Part shown: positions 35,186 through 46,900 of the stretch, piece by piece | How the letters are laid out: each line of letters opens with the position of its first letter | Numbering within the stretch: the first letter of the stretch is position 1 | DNA from: Kitasatospora sp. MMS16-BH015 | GTDB taxonomy: Bacteria > Actinomycetota > Actinomycetes > Streptomycetales > Streptomycetaceae | Direction of reading: 5' to 3' | Length of the DNA: 64,000 nt | NCBI RefSeq assembly: GCF_002943525.1 | Contig: NZ_CP025394.1 | Location: forward strand, 992,001 to 1,056,000 | The notes under the pieces: model-generated | The model's database searches: none | Told to the model about the DNA's origin: nothing | Seen by the model: only the letters and a program-made list of their open reading frames with translations | Translations under genes and position numbers: made by a program

Positions 35186-38100
35186 TCAGACGGCGCAGAG
35201 CCCACCTCCACGGTTGCAGAGTCGTCCGTCGCCCGTGGTGTAGGGATGGGAGACGGGTGGCGGGACGGGGTCCTGCTGCGGCCGTTCGTAGACCGTGCGG
35301 GAGTCGGCCGGCTTACTGCCTCTCACATCGCGCATCAGCTCGGGGGACACCTTGGCTATGGTCCTGTCCGGCGCCCGCAGGTAGTCGGCGCCGTCGGCCC
35401 CGCAGAGCAGTGTGTACCCGGTCGGAACGAATTCCGGAGCCACATGGTCCGGGCAGTTACCGGACGGGTACTTGACGCTGTCACAGTTCGGCCCCGGGAC
35501 CCCTCCCGCGACTCCGGCTGCGGTCGACACCCGGTCGAGGGCATCCTCCGCCACCTTCGCACCACTGACCACCCGGCTGACGGCGCTCACGCCCTTGACC
35601 ACAGCGCCCATGCCCGGGGCGAGCACCGAAGCGCCGAGGGAGATCGCGTCGAGGACGAAGCCCGCGTTGTTGTGATGCTTCGCGGAGTCGACCATGTCCT
35701 CCGCCGTGAGGATCATGCTGCCGACCCCGAGGACGGCACCGACGAACAGCACTGCCGGGGCGGACGCGCACACCGCGATGGCCAACGCGGCCACCCCGAG
35801 CACTGCCGAGACCGCCGACTTGTGGTCCTGGATCCAGTTGCCCGCCGCCTTGCCGGCGTCGCCGATGGCAGTGACCGTGTTCGTGAGCCACTTCCACCAC
35901 TCGCCGCTCGGGTCGGACCGGGTCACCGGGTCGTTACCGCTGTACGCGTACGCGTTCAGCTGCTGCGGGTCGGTCGGGTCCAGCAGCGGGTCCACGGACA
36001 GGAACCGCCCCGCCGCCGCGTCGTACTCCCGCGCTCCGAGGTGGATCAGGCCCGACGAGGGGTCGACTGTCCCACCCACGAACCCGGTCGTCGCCGGGAA
36101 TGCGGCGTCGCCATCCCCGCGCACCACCCCGAACGGGTCCTGGCGACGGCGCACGACGGTCATGGTGGCCGGGTTGACCGCGATCATTGCCGTCCCCTGG
36201 TGGTCCGAGGCCAGCCAGGTCGCTCCCGCCCCGGTGCGCACGGCGACGACCGCGCCGCCGTGGCGGTAGGAGCGGGTGCCCGTCACGGCACCGCTGGTGC
36301 GGTCGAGGCGGAGCTCCTCCCCCGGCAGGTAGAGCGTGGAGCCCGCCGGGTCGTGGCTGATCAGGCGCGAGCCGTCGGCGCCGTAGACGTAGCCGGTGCG
36401 GGCGGTGCCCGCGGTGATCGTGGCGAGGCGGCCCTCGGCGTCCCAAGCGAGCTGCTGGGCGGGACCGCCGGCCGGGTCGGGACGGGTGACGGTGTTGCCC
36501 GCCTGGTCGTACCGGTAGGCGGCGCCGCTCGGGGTGACCGAGGTCAGGGCGTGCGGTTGCGGCGCGCCGGCGGCCGGGTAGCTGAAGGTCCGCGTGGTGT
36601 CGCCGGCCAGGGTGTGCCGGGTGTCGGTCAGCCGGTTGCCGGTGCGGTCGTAGCCGTAGGACTGCCAGTACGGTGCCGGGCCGCCGAGCGAGGCGGCGGA
36701 CGGCGCGCCGGAGCAGTCCCCGTTCCCGGGCGTCCAGGCGTCGGTGAGGCGCTGGAGGTGGTCATGGCCGAAGCACTGGGTGTCGGCGCTCTGGCCGAGC
36801 GGGGTGTCCGAGATCGAGGTGATCGTGCCGACCGGATCGTAGGTGTACCGGCTGTCCGCCTGCATCGGATGGGCGACCTCGGCGTCGACCACCGAGCGGA
36901 CGGGCCGCCTGGTGGTGTCGTCGTAGAAGTCGGTGACCCAGGCCCGGTGGCCGGTGTCGCCCAGCTGAAGCCGCGACTGCTCGCCGTAGCGGGTGTACTG
37001 GGTGTCCGTCACATAGTCGATGGTCGAGCCGGTCGGACCGCCGAAGGTGAGCAGCGGGTGGCCGAGGTCGTCGTAGGTGTGCGAGACGGTCTCCTCGAAG
37101 AGGTCACCGGCGCCCGGGTAGACCTCGCCTGCGAGGCTGCCGTCCGGGTTGTAGCGGGCCTGGGCCACGTAGGAGCCGGCCAGCGCGCCCTCGGCCGCCG
37201 GGATGTCGACCTCGCTCTTGATGACCTGGTAGCTCTTGTTGTAGCCGAGGATCTTGGTGGTGTACGGGTTGCCGTCCTGGTAGCGGGTGGCACTCGCCGC
37301 CCTGCCCTTGCCGTTCGGGACGGTGTCGTAACTCCAGTCGGCGAGCTTGCTGCCGCCGACCGGCCCGGCGTACTCGGCGGTGGTCCGCCCGAGCGCGTCG
37401 TAGCTGTAGCTGAGGGTGCTCCCCCGTGCGTCGACGGTGCTGAGCAGCTGCCCGGCCGCGTCGTAGGCGAGGGTGGTGGTGCCCTTGTCGGGGTCGGCGC
37501 TGCGGATCTGCCGGCCCATCAGGTCGTAGTCGTAGCTCCAGGTGTTTCCCGCCGGGTCGGTCAGCCCGGCCAGCCGGCCCGCGGGCGTGTAGCGGTAGGT
37601 GGTCGCGTCGTAGTCACCGCCGATGGCGTGGGACCGGTACTGCCGCAGTTCGGTGGTCCGGCCGCGCGCGTCGTACAGGGTCGTGCCGGCCACGCCCCCG
37701 TCGGGCGGCAGCACACTGGTCCGGTCGCCCTCGTAGCCGGTGGTGGTGCGCCACTTCTCGGTGCCGCCGCCGAGGACGACCGTGGCCGTAGGCCGGCCCG
37801 CGCCGTCGTAGGCGGTCTGGGTGAGCATGGGGATCGCGGTGTCGGCGGCCGACCAGAGCGCGGTGTCCACCGCGCCGTCGTTGGCGTAGGGCTGCGTCTC
37901 CCGGAAGACCCGCCCGTGCGAGTCGTACCGGGTGTCCACGAGCAGCCGCCCTCCCCCGGGAGCGGGCGCCTGAGTCTGCCGCTTGCGGTACAGGCCGTCG
38001 TACACCGTGGTGCTGGTGACGTAGGTGCCGTTGGGGCCGAGGGCGTCGGTCCTGACCGAACTCGGCCGGTCGTTGGCGGTCAGGTAGCCGAACCGCGCGT

Positions 38101-40810
38101 TGCCCGACTGGCCGGCAGCCCGCGACCGGTTCGGCAGCCAGAGCTCGGTGGCCCGGCCGAGCCCGTCGTAACTCGTCTCCGTGACACGGCCGTTGGGGTC
38201 GGTCACGGTGAGCGGCTGGCCGAAGGCCGGGTCCAGCGTGGTGACGGTGGCGAAGCCGGCCGGGTCGGTGACCGTGGTACCCGTGGCCGGTCCACCGCCG
38301 GCCGGAGCGTAGGCGGTGCTGGTGGCCCGGCCCAGCGCGTCCGCGCTGCGCACGGTGCGCCCGTAGCCGTCGTACCCCGCCGTGCCGCTGACGACATAGT
38401 CCGGTCCGGCGGCCGGATGCCGGGCGAGCACCTCGGTGGTGGTGGCGTCGCCCGCGCTCGGGGCGGCACCGAAGGTCTGGCCGTCGTACCAGGTGCGGGT
38501 GTCGGAGACCGCTTGGTCGGGATAGACCGGTGTACTGGAGCAGTCGGTGGCCACGGTCTCGACCCGGGCGGGCCGGTCGAGCAGCCAGGCGGCGGTGTTG
38601 ACGGCGTAAGCAGTGCGGGTGCAGCGGGCCTGGCTGTGGTCGGCGAGGTCGCCGTGATCGTCGACCTGGACGGGAAGGCCGTGGCCGTCGTACACCGTGT
38701 CGGTCTCGGTGATCCGTGTGCCGCCGCCGCTCAGCGCGGTGTAGCTCTTGGTGGTGCCGGTGCGCACCAGGTAGGCGCTGAGGGTGTCGCGGGTCGCGGT
38801 CGGCCCCTGGACGGTGGGCCAGGACAGGGTCTTGGTGACCACTGGGCCCGACTCGCCGTTGTAGGTGGCCTGTTCGACCGGCTGGCCGGTCAGCCAGTCC
38901 TCGTCGGTCCGCGCACCGCCCTCGGAGTCGGTGACGTCCACCTTCCGGACGCCGCTCGGCAGGTGGTCGCCGTTCATCCCCCGGTAGAAGCGGTACTCCG
39001 TCAGCCCGACCGGCCCTGACGGATCGCCGGCGGTGCCGACGTGCACTCGGACCCGGCCGAAGCCGCGGAACTCGTTCCAGGTCTTCGTGTCCGGCCGACC
39101 GGATCCGCCGGTGTCGAAGTGCCAGGCGGCACCGTCCAGGTACTCGTAGCGGGTGACCTGCTCGGCGCCGGTGGCGATCCGGTCGGCGGTGCTGACGGAG
39201 TCGACCACGTACTTGTGGAAGAAGTCGGTGCGCGCCGGGGAGCCGGGGGCGGACCAGCGCACCGGGAAGCAGCGGCGGGTGTTGCTCTCCGGTGCGGGCA
39301 GCTGGTCCGCCGTGCAGTCCGGCGGCGCGTAGCTGATCGAGGTGACCCCGCCCGCCTCGGAGACGACGGCGGTGACACGGTAGCGGTTGAGCGGCGCGTA
39401 GCCGTCCGGTGACCAGACCCGGTTGGGGAGTTGAGTCCCCTCGAACGCGACCTCGGGCAAGGTGGCCGGCGAGCCACCCGAGAGGCCGGTGTGCGTGATG
39501 CCCTTGAGCCAGAGTGCGGCCTTGCCACCGTCCCCCGGGTCCGGGTACTGCTGGTCCAGGGACCAGGTGTCCACATCGGCGTAGCCCGAGCCGCGCAGTA
39601 CCTGGGTGGTGACCTTGTCCAGCCGCTTGCTGGACCAGAAGGTCGGCGAGTGGTGCTGCCGGCATCCGGCCGGGTCGCAGAGGCTGTCCCAGGGGACGTC
39701 CGGCCAGTTGTCCCGGTGGTCGGAGGTGCAGGTGCTGCCGGGGACGCACCGGTCGGCCGTGGTGAAGAGCACCCGGCCGGCGGGCCGGCCGCCGTCGAGG
39801 CCGTCGTGCAGTCCGTAGTCGATCCGGGCCAGGGTGCCACCGCGGGTGTAGCCGACCGGTGCGTCCTTCAGGTTGAGTCCGTAACTTCCGGTCTCCGCCG
39901 TGTAGGTGTAGAGCATCGTGTTGCCGTGGCGGTCGATGACCGCGTCGAGGTTCCAGCGCCACGGCTGGCTGCACCACGAGCTGTCCCAGGTGGCGCCGTG
40001 GCACGGTTCGCCGCTGTTGCGCCCGAAGACAGGGACGCTCCAGGTGGCGGTGGAGTCCGTGCGCGAACCGAACAGGTACTGGGTGCCGTCGACCGTGGTG
40101 ATCCGCCAGTAGTCGGCACCGGCCGGCTCGGCGACGTGCTCGACCCGGGCGCCGTTGTCGGGCTTGGCGTGCCAGCCGGTGCTCGGGTCCTTCACCAGTG
40201 GTCCGGATCCGCCGGGGAAGGAGACGGCGGCGTTCTCGCTCTGCCAGCACAGGTCGCCGGTCTTGTGCCCGGCCGGGTCGGCGGCGTCGGCGGTGTCGGC
40301 GCAGGGGCTGTAGTCGCGTTGGACGTAGCCGGCCGAGAGGTCCCACCCGTCACCGACCCAGCTCGGCTGGTTGTTGGTCGCCGAGGTGCGGCCGTCGAGC
40401 CGGCCGGAGGAGTAGCTCAACGCGAGGCTGGGCTGCAGGCCGCCGGGGGCCGGCGGCACCCGCAGCGGGTAGGACCAGGTGAAGTCGCCGGTCTGCTGGA
40501 CCACGTCCCAGCTGGCGGTCGGCGCGAGCGGGGTGGCCTGCGCGCTGCCGCCGCCCGGCTGACCGGGGCCGGCCGGTGCGGGCTGGTCGCCGTGGAGGGA
40601 GCGCAGCGTTGCCTGATCCGGGATCCGGGGGCTCATGCCCTGCTGGGTGACGGGGACGGAGGCGGTGCTCTGCACCGGAACCGACGGCCCCGGGGAGTCC
40701 GCCCGGGCCGGGCCGGCCAGGCCCTGGACCAGGCCGAGGCCCAGGGCCAGCGGTAGCAGCAGGGATATCCCGCGCCTGGCGCGCGAGAGGGCCGAAGGTG
40801 CTGGTGGCAC
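35186..40810 (-). CDS. secreted RHS/YD-repeat protein with variable C-terminal region
   Basis: About 1874 residues. Signal peptide (GISLLLPLALGLGLVQGLAG), a SpvB/TcaC-like N-terminal region, then many YD repeats (e.g. ETSYDGLGRATELWLPN, LAYDAAGQLLSTVDARG, SYSYDALGRTTAEYAG). The RHS core ends GAREYDAAAGRFLSVDPLLD and NAYAYSGNDPVTRSDPSG. The ~240 residues after DPSG (nucleotides 35189-35908) form the tip: two hydrophobic helices and a Cys-containing tail (GPNCDSV, GNCPDH, LLCGADG, RLCNRGGGLCAV). I see no known toxin motif. The GTG at 40810 was chosen because AGGAG lies 8 bases upstream; a TTG two codons earlier is less well spaced. Confidence 0.88.
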   Translation of the reverse strand: MPPAPSALSRARRGISLLLPLALGLGLVQGLAGPARADSPGPSVPVQSTASVPVTQQGMSPRIPDQATLRSLHGDQPAPAGPGQPGGGSAQATPLAPTASWDVVQQTGDFTWSYPLRVPPAPGGLQPSLALSYSSGRLDGRTSATNNQPSWVGDGWDLSAGYVQRDYSPCADTADAADPAGHKTGDLCWQSENAAVSFPGGSGPLVKDPSTGWHAKPDNGARVEHVAEPAGADYWRITTVDGTQYLFGSRTDSTATWSVPVFGRNSGEPCHGATWDSSWCSQPWRWNLDAVIDRHGNTMLYTYTAETGSYGLNLKDAPVGYTRGGTLARIDYGLHDGLDGGRPAGRVLFTTADRCVPGSTCTSDHRDNWPDVPWDSLCDPAGCRQHHSPTFWSSKRLDKVTTQVLRGSGYADVDTWSLDQQYPDPGDGGKAALWLKGITHTGLSGGSPATLPEVAFEGTQLPNRVWSPDGYAPLNRYRVTAVVSEAGGVTSISYAPPDCTADQLPAPESNTRRCFPVRWSAPGSPARTDFFHKYVVDSVSTADRIATGAEQVTRYEYLDGAAWHFDTGGSGRPDTKTWNEFRGFGRVRVHVGTAGDPSGPVGLTEYRFYRGMNGDHLPSGVRKVDVTDSEGGARTDEDWLTGQPVEQATYNGESGPVVTKTLSWPTVQGPTATRDTLSAYLVRTGTTKSYTALSGGGTRITETDTVYDGHGLPVQVDDHGDLADHSQARCTRTAYAVNTAAWLLDRPARVETVATDCSSTPVYPDQAVSDTRTWYDGQTFGAAPSAGDATTTEVLARHPAAGPDYVVSGTAGYDGYGRTVRSADALGRATSTAYAPAGGGPATGTTVTDPAGFATVTTLDPAFGQPLTVTDPNGRVTETSYDGLGRATELWLPNRSRAAGQSGNARFGYLTANDRPSSVRTDALGPNGTYVTSTTVYDGLYRKRQTQAPAPGGGRLLVDTRYDSHGRVFRETQPYANDGAVDTALWSAADTAIPMLTQTAYDGAGRPTATVVLGGGTEKWRTTTGYEGDRTSVLPPDGGVAGTTLYDARGRTTELRQYRSHAIGGDYDATTYRYTPAGRLAGLTDPAGNTWSYDYDLMGRQIRSADPDKGTTTLAYDAAGQLLSTVDARGSTLSYSYDALGRTTAEYAGPVGGSKLADWSYDTVPNGKGRAASATRYQDGNPYTTKILGYNKSYQVIKSEVDIPAAEGALAGSYVAQARYNPDGSLAGEVYPGAGDLFEETVSHTYDDLGHPLLTFGGPTGSTIDYVTDTQYTRYGEQSRLQLGDTGHRAWVTDFYDDTTRRPVRSVVDAEVAHPMQADSRYTYDPVGTITSISDTPLGQSADTQCFGHDHLQRLTDAWTPGNGDCSGAPSAASLGGPAPYWQSYGYDRTGNRLTDTRHTLAGDTTRTFSYPAAGAPQPHALTSVTPSGAAYRYDQAGNTVTRPDPAGGPAQQLAWDAEGRLATITAGTARTGYVYGADGSRLISHDPAGSTLYLPGEELRLDRTSGAVTGTRSYRHGGAVVAVRTGAGATWLASDHQGTAMIAVNPATMTVVRRRQDPFGVVRGDGDAAFPATTGFVGGTVDPSSGLIHLGAREYDAAAGRFLSVDPLLDPTDPQQLNAYAYSGNDPVTRSDPSGEWWKWLTNTVTAIGDAGKAAGNWIQDHKSAVSAVLGVAALAIAVCASAPAVLFVGAVLGVGSMILTAEDMVDSAKHHNNAGFVLDAISLGASVLAPGMGAVVKGVSAVSRVVSGAKVAEDALDRVSTAAGVAGGVPGPNCDSVKYPSGNCPDHVAPEFVPTGYTLLCGADGADYLRAPDRTIAKVSPELMRDVRGSKPADSRTVYERPQQDPVPPPVSHPYTTGDGRLCNRGGGLCAV

Positions 40811-40858
40811 GCGCAACTCTCCTTGGAAAGGTCATGGTTGACGGTACGGTCGGCTGGA

Positions 40859-40895
40859 GCTGCCGGGCCGGCCGATCGCGGGCCGGCCCGGCAGC
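40859..40895 (-). terminator. 15-bp hairpin between the LamG and RHS genes
   Basis: A perfect 15-bp stem (40859-40873 with 40881-40895) and a 7-nt loop lie only 8 bp after the LamG gene stop and 48 bp before the RHS start. It may end or attenuate the LamG transcript, so that RHS expression is reduced or independently driven. Confidence 0.8.
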
Positions 40896-40903
40896 GGCGG
40901 TGA

Positions 40904-43900
40904 TCAGACGTCGTTGAGCAGGTAACCCAGCTGCCTGTCCATCGTCTGGCCCTCACAGGTGGACTGGATCGAGTCCAGGTGGCTGTTGCCGAAGTCCTTC
41001 AGGACGCAGCGCCAGATCGGGTGGCTGGGCAGTCCGGCCGGAGCACTGGTCCAGAGGTAGCCCTGGATGCCCAGGTCGGTCGCCCCGGTGCTCTCGCAGC
41101 TCGGGTCCGTGGAGCTGAACACGTCCCCGCCCGTCGTGAGGCAGGAGTGGAGCGGCTGGGTGCCGGGAAGTTGGGTCAACGGCAGCGCGCCGGCCGGGCC
41201 TTCCCACGTCAGGCGGGGCGGCACACCGCCGATGCTGCTGCGGTGCTGCCACGTGGTCGGCTGCACGTAACGGGAGAGCATGGCGTAGGCGCGGACGAAG
41301 CCGAGGGTCAGCTCCTTGGCGCCGCCCTGGATCCCGTCGCAGTTGTCGTGGACGGAGTCCCAGTGGTCACCGTTGCCGCTGTTGTAGCAGCGGTACAGCG
41401 GCAGGCTGGGCTGGTCGGTGGGGGCGGTGACGTAGACGGAACCCAGAGCGCCGATCTTCTCGTAGCCGTCGCAGGTCGCCTGGTCCGAGGTGAATTCGCC
41501 GCCCTGGTACCGGCAGGAGTAGAGCATCCGGGTGTTCGGGGCACCGGCCGGCGCCGGCATGCCGAGAGCCGCATCGAAGCGGAAGCCGACCGGGATCGCG
41601 GTGGACTGCTGCCAGTGACCGCCGGTGTCGCCGGTGGTGTAGTGGCGGCCCGCACCGTCGACGTACCGGCCGAGCTGGCCACCCGCGGGAGCTGGGCCGG
41701 CCGCCTGCGCCGCGATGTCCGCGGTACCGCGCACGCCGGTCTGGACGGTGACGTCCGCGAGCTGACCGGCGAAGTAGTCGGTCGGTGCGCCACTGGCCTT
41801 GCCCCGGCCCACCGTCAGGTTTCCCGCGATCGGCGGCGCGACGACACCGTCCCGTTGACCGGCCAGGCGGCCGTTCACGTAGAGCCGCAACTGGCGCAGC
41901 GCATAGTCGTACTGCCCCACCAGGTAGGTCCAGCTGCCGGACTGCGGCGAGGCGTCGGATACCGCGCTGAGTCGGGCAGCGCCGTCGGCGTCCACGGCCG
42001 GGACGGTGAACGCCCAGCGGTCGGAGGAGGCTTGGTACTGCAAGGCGAACGCGGAGACCCGTGCGCCGTCCTGGGCCACGGCCGTGCCGGTGTGGTCCTT
42101 CTTCGCGAGGTTCACCCAGGACGAGACGGTGACGGAGTCGCTCAGCGAGGCCCCGGCCTGTCCGGTGCTCCCGGAGCCGGTGGCCCCGTCGAGCTGGAGC
42201 ACGCCGCCCACCGGGCCTTGGCCGGTCAGCGCCGCGCCTGTCCGGCTGAGCGTCAGGTCGTCGTGCCGCCAGCTGGAATCCTTGGCGGTACTGCCGCCGG
42301 GGGCGTCGTCGAAGCGAAGGTCGACGCCGTCCGCAGCCGGCACATCGGCGTGCAGGGCGCGGACCTCGCCCTCGGTCAGCACCCGTCCGAAGACCCGGAC
42401 TTCGTCGAGTGCCAGCCCGAAGAAGTCGCACCTGGTGCCGTTCCACTTGGCCCGGCCGATGGTCAGCGGACCAGCCCTGCCCGAGGGCACCGCGGGCGCG
42501 CTGACGCCGGACTGCACGGCGTCCAGCCGGCCGTTGACGTACAGCCGGACCTGATGGGCGGCCGCGTCGTAGCTGAACGCCAGGTGGGTCCATTCGTCAT
42601 GGGCCGCCGGCGTGGCGGAGGTCACCACGACGCCCCCCGGGTTGTCGGCGTCCGAGCTCGGCAGCACCACGGCCCAGCGGCCACTGGGTGCGTTGTACTG
42701 CAGCAGGAAGGTGGACACCCGGTCTCCGTCCTGGGCGAGCATCGTCTGGTTGGCTCCCGCCGGGGCGGCGGTCCGGTAAGCCCAGAGCGCCCCGGAGAAG
42801 CTCTGGGTCGTGTCCAGCGCCGGGCGAGCCGTCTCCGCCCATCCGCTGCTGCCGTCGAGCTTGACACCCGACTGCTTTCGGCCGCCGATCCAGCTCGCAC
42901 CCGCCTGCAGGGTAGCGGTGTTGCCCTTGCCCGAGGTGTCGGCCGCGGTTGTGCCCTGTCCTTCGTCGAAGGACCACCTGCCGTCCGGCGTCGGCAGCGC
43001 CTCGGGGGCGGCCTGCGCCGGGTAGGAGGCGTACAGGGTGGAGATCCGGTCCTTGTCCAGGGCTCCGGTGTACAGCCGGACGTCGGAGACCTTGCCCGGC
43101 CAGTACTGGGCGGACTGCCCGGACACCCTGGCCCGGCCGATCTCCAGCGGGCCCTGGGCGTTCCAGGCGTTGAGCAGGGTGCCGTCGCCGATCCGGGTGC
43201 CGTTGACGTACAGCCAGAGCTTCTTGCCTGCCTGGTCGTAGACGCCCACCAGGTGGACCCAGGTGTTGAGTTCGGTCTGCTTGGTGGAGACCGCGGCCTT
43301 GGTGACCTGGCCGCCGTCGCTCTCCGGCATGTCGAAGATCCAGGCGCCGAACGCGGCGTTGTCGGAGTCGACCAGGTGGCCGATCCGGAACTTCGCGCCG
43401 GTGCTGCCGTCCAGGCTCACCGCGGTGAGCTGGGCCGGGTCCAGGCCCTGAGGGTTCTTGGCGTTGAGGTACACCCAACTGGAGACGGTGAACGACTGGT
43501 CCGTGCGCAGGTCGACGCCCGTACTGGCAGCGGCCGCGTTCACTCCGTCGAGCAGGAGCGCGTTGCCGGTGCGCCCGGGGCCGAAGGCGGCAGCGCCGGT
43601 GAGGGTGGCCGGACGGCTGCCGGCCGCGTCGCCCGCGGTGCCCCCGGTGGTCTCGGTGAGGGGCCAGTCGTGCACCAGGTTCAGATCGCGGCCGGCCAAG
43701 GTGGCCACCTCGGCGGCGAACAGCGGCCGGGTATAGACCTTGGCACCGGCGATGGCACCGGGCCAGAAGTCCACCCCGGTGGCGTTCCACTGCCCGTGGC
43801 CGAGGTGCAGCTTGCCCGCCGAGGCGATCGTGGGCCCGGTCACCGCGACGGCGCCGGCCAGGGCCCCGTTGAGGTAGAGCTGGAGTTGTCCCTTGGCCGC

Positions 43901-46900
43901 GTCGTAGACGCCTGCCAGGTGGGTCCAGGTGTTCAGCGAGACCGGGCCGTCGGAGGTAGCGCAGGTCCAGGGCCCGTTGTCGGTGTCGGCGGTGGCCACG
44001 CAGAAGGCCCAGCGGTGGTCCGCGGTGGCTTCCAGGTTGAACCCGGCGATCTGGCCGGCGTCCTGGGCCATCACGGCCGGGTAGTTGGCCCAGTGGTCGA
44101 GTTTCGCCCAGGCCGAGACCCCGAAGCTCTTCGTGGTGTCGACCGTGTTGGGCACGTCGACTGCATCCTTGACGCCGTCCAGGCTGATGCCCGTCGCGGT
44201 GCTGCCGGTGCTGCCCGCCGGGCCGGGGACGTAGCCGGGGGCGCCGACCACTGTGCCGTTGCGGTGTCGGCCTGAGTCGTCCAGGGACGATCCGTTCAGC
44301 GGCCAGGAGCCCGCCGCCACGTTGTCACCGACCACCAGCGCCTGCACCTCCTCCGGGGCCAGCGCACGGGAGTAGGCCCGCACTTCGTCCACCGAGCCGG
44401 GCCACCAGTCGACGTTGCCGGCCGTGGTGCGGGCCCGACCGATGACGAGCGGACCTCCCGCGTTCCAGGCCGCCCCCGGGGTCACGTTGCCGACACCGGC
44501 CTGCCGACCGTTGACGTAGACGTATGCCTTGCCGGCGGGTGCGTCGTAGACGCCGGTGACGTGAGTCCAGATTCCTGGGGTCGCGGGATAGGCGGTGCCC
44601 GAGATCGGGGCCGCGATCGTGCTGGTGCCGGCCGCGTTGACCATCATGAACATCCACTGGCCGTCGCGCTGCTGGAGATAGAACCCGCTCGCGTTGGCGT
44701 CGTCCTGGGACAGCGCGGTGATCGCTCCGCCCGGGCCCGCGAGCCGGTCGGGCTTGAGCCAGGCCGAGACGGTGAAGCTGCCTCCGGTACGAAGCACGCC
44801 GGAGGCGGAGGCCGCTTGGCCGGTCTTCCCGTCGAGGTGCAGGGCACTGCCCACCGCACCGTCGGCGGTGAACGAGGCGCCGTCCGTCAGCACCACCGCC
44901 TGGCCGCCTGGTGCCGCGTTGCTCGCGGTGCTGCCGCTGCCCTCGTCGAAGCTCCACCGGCCGACCTGGACGTTGTCCGCGGCGACCAGCGAGGCCACTG
45001 CCGCGTCCGAGAGCGCCCGGTCGTACACCTTGACCTCGTCGATGGCACCGGGGAAGAAGTCGACGGGGCGCCCGGCGAACCGGGCCCGACCGATGTCCAA
45101 CTGGCCGCTCGACAGCCAGCTTCCGCTCACCGGCGCCGTGCTGACAATTCGTCCGTTGACGTACAGCCGAACCTGTCCCACGCCCGCGTCGTAGACACCC
45201 GTCAGGTGGGTCCAGGCCTGCGCCTGGGCGGTGTTGTCGCCGGACTGCGCGACGGCGATCGCCCCGGTGCCGTCCTGCTTGCCCAGCACCATCGCCCAGC
45301 CGGAGCCGCGCTGGCCGAGGTAGAAAGCCGAGGCGGGGCCGCTGTCCTCCTGAGCGACGGCGGTCAGGGCCTCCCCGGCGGCGGCCGGCCGGTCCGGGTT
45401 CACCCATGCCGAGACCGAATAGCTCCGGTCGGTACGGACTGTGTGCGGCGCGGTCAGGTACCCGGTGGTGTCATCGAGATGCACCGCCGCGCCGACCGCG
45501 CCGGGCCGCCAGCTCACCGTGCCGTGCGCGGTGGCGTCCCGGCTTCCGAGATACGCCGTGTCCTTGCCGTTTCCGTTCAGTGGCCACTGCGCCAATGGAC
45601 CGTTACCGGACCGGACATAGACGTGGTAGGCGGTGGTCCTGCTCTGGTGACCCGAGCGGTTGACGCTGCGGACGTACAGATCGCGCGGCCCGTCGCCGGT
45701 CGGCGCCAGGACGGCACTCGCGCCACCGCCGAGCGCGACCGCGTCCACCTGGGTGGTCGGCGGATCGGACCAGCCGTACAGGTAGTGGTCGATGTCGCCG
45801 ACACCGGCGGGGCCGAAGCTGAAGGTGTCCGGGATGCCCGGGCCACCGTGCCAGTCGTTGTCCGGGGTGTAGAGCGAGCCGCTCACGGTCGGTGGGGCAG
45901 CCACCTCGTGCCGCTCCACACGGAAGGCCGGACCACCCGCCCAGTCGCTGTCGAGCCGGCCGTCGTTGGACTTGACGGACCAGCTCACCTGCTGCCCGTC
46001 GTATCCGTCCAGCCCGAGGACGTGATCACGCACTCCCTGGGCACCGGCGCCGTCGCCGGGCTGGGTGGTACCGGAGCTGCTCCCGGTGACGCTCCAGGTC
46101 GGTGCCACCTGGTCGCCGCCGTCGGGGTCGGAGAGGTTTGCCCGCAGGGTGATCGCCTGAGCGCCGTACCAGGACACGCCGCCGCACCAGCGGCACGGCG
46201 CGGGCAGTGGCGGGTCGGTGGCCAGGCCGTTCGGGCTGTTCGGCTTGTGGTTGTAACTGACCCGCAGGGTGACCTGGTTCTCGTCGAACTTCTTCCAGAG
46301 GTTGCCGTTGTCCTCGTCACCGGCCGCCAGCAGGATCGACACGAAGTGGTCGCCGCGCGCGATCCGGTCGGTGACCAGGCCGAGTACGTTGATGCCGGAC
46401 CGGTTGTCACCGCCGCAACCCGGTCGGCCACCGGAGTTGACCCAGGTCGAACTCATCGGCCAGTAGGTGTTCTTGTCACCGGGCAGGCTGTCCATGACGG
46501 TGCCGCCGTCGATCCACGGCGCCTGCCGGGCCTCCAGCGAACTGGCCGCACAGGACGAGGCCCAGGTGTTGACGATGTTCTCCAGATTGGCATCCGTCAC
46601 CTGGGCGCCGAAGAGGTCCTGCGGCAGGTCGAACTGGACCAGGGACCGGGAGACCCCACTGTCGCCGTATATCCGGCCGACGAACATCCGCTGGCCGGCC
46701 GGGGCGAGGAAGTCCATGCCCTGGCCGTTCCAGTGCGAGGCGGTGGCGCCGGTCTGCACCATGGTCCAGCCGTTGCGGGGCGCGGCGAGATCAGGGTCGA
46801 TCACCACCGGGTAGCGGGTACCGGGGGCGTCCAGCAGCGCGCGATCCGGTGTCAGGGTGATGGCGCCGCCGTGCAGTTCGACGCCGACCTTGGCCTCATG

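Noticed and set aside
35165..39019. 1284-codon plus-strand open frame
   Set aside because: Antisense to the RHS gene; Arg/Gly/Val-rich and with no domain. Long antisense frames are expected at this GC content.
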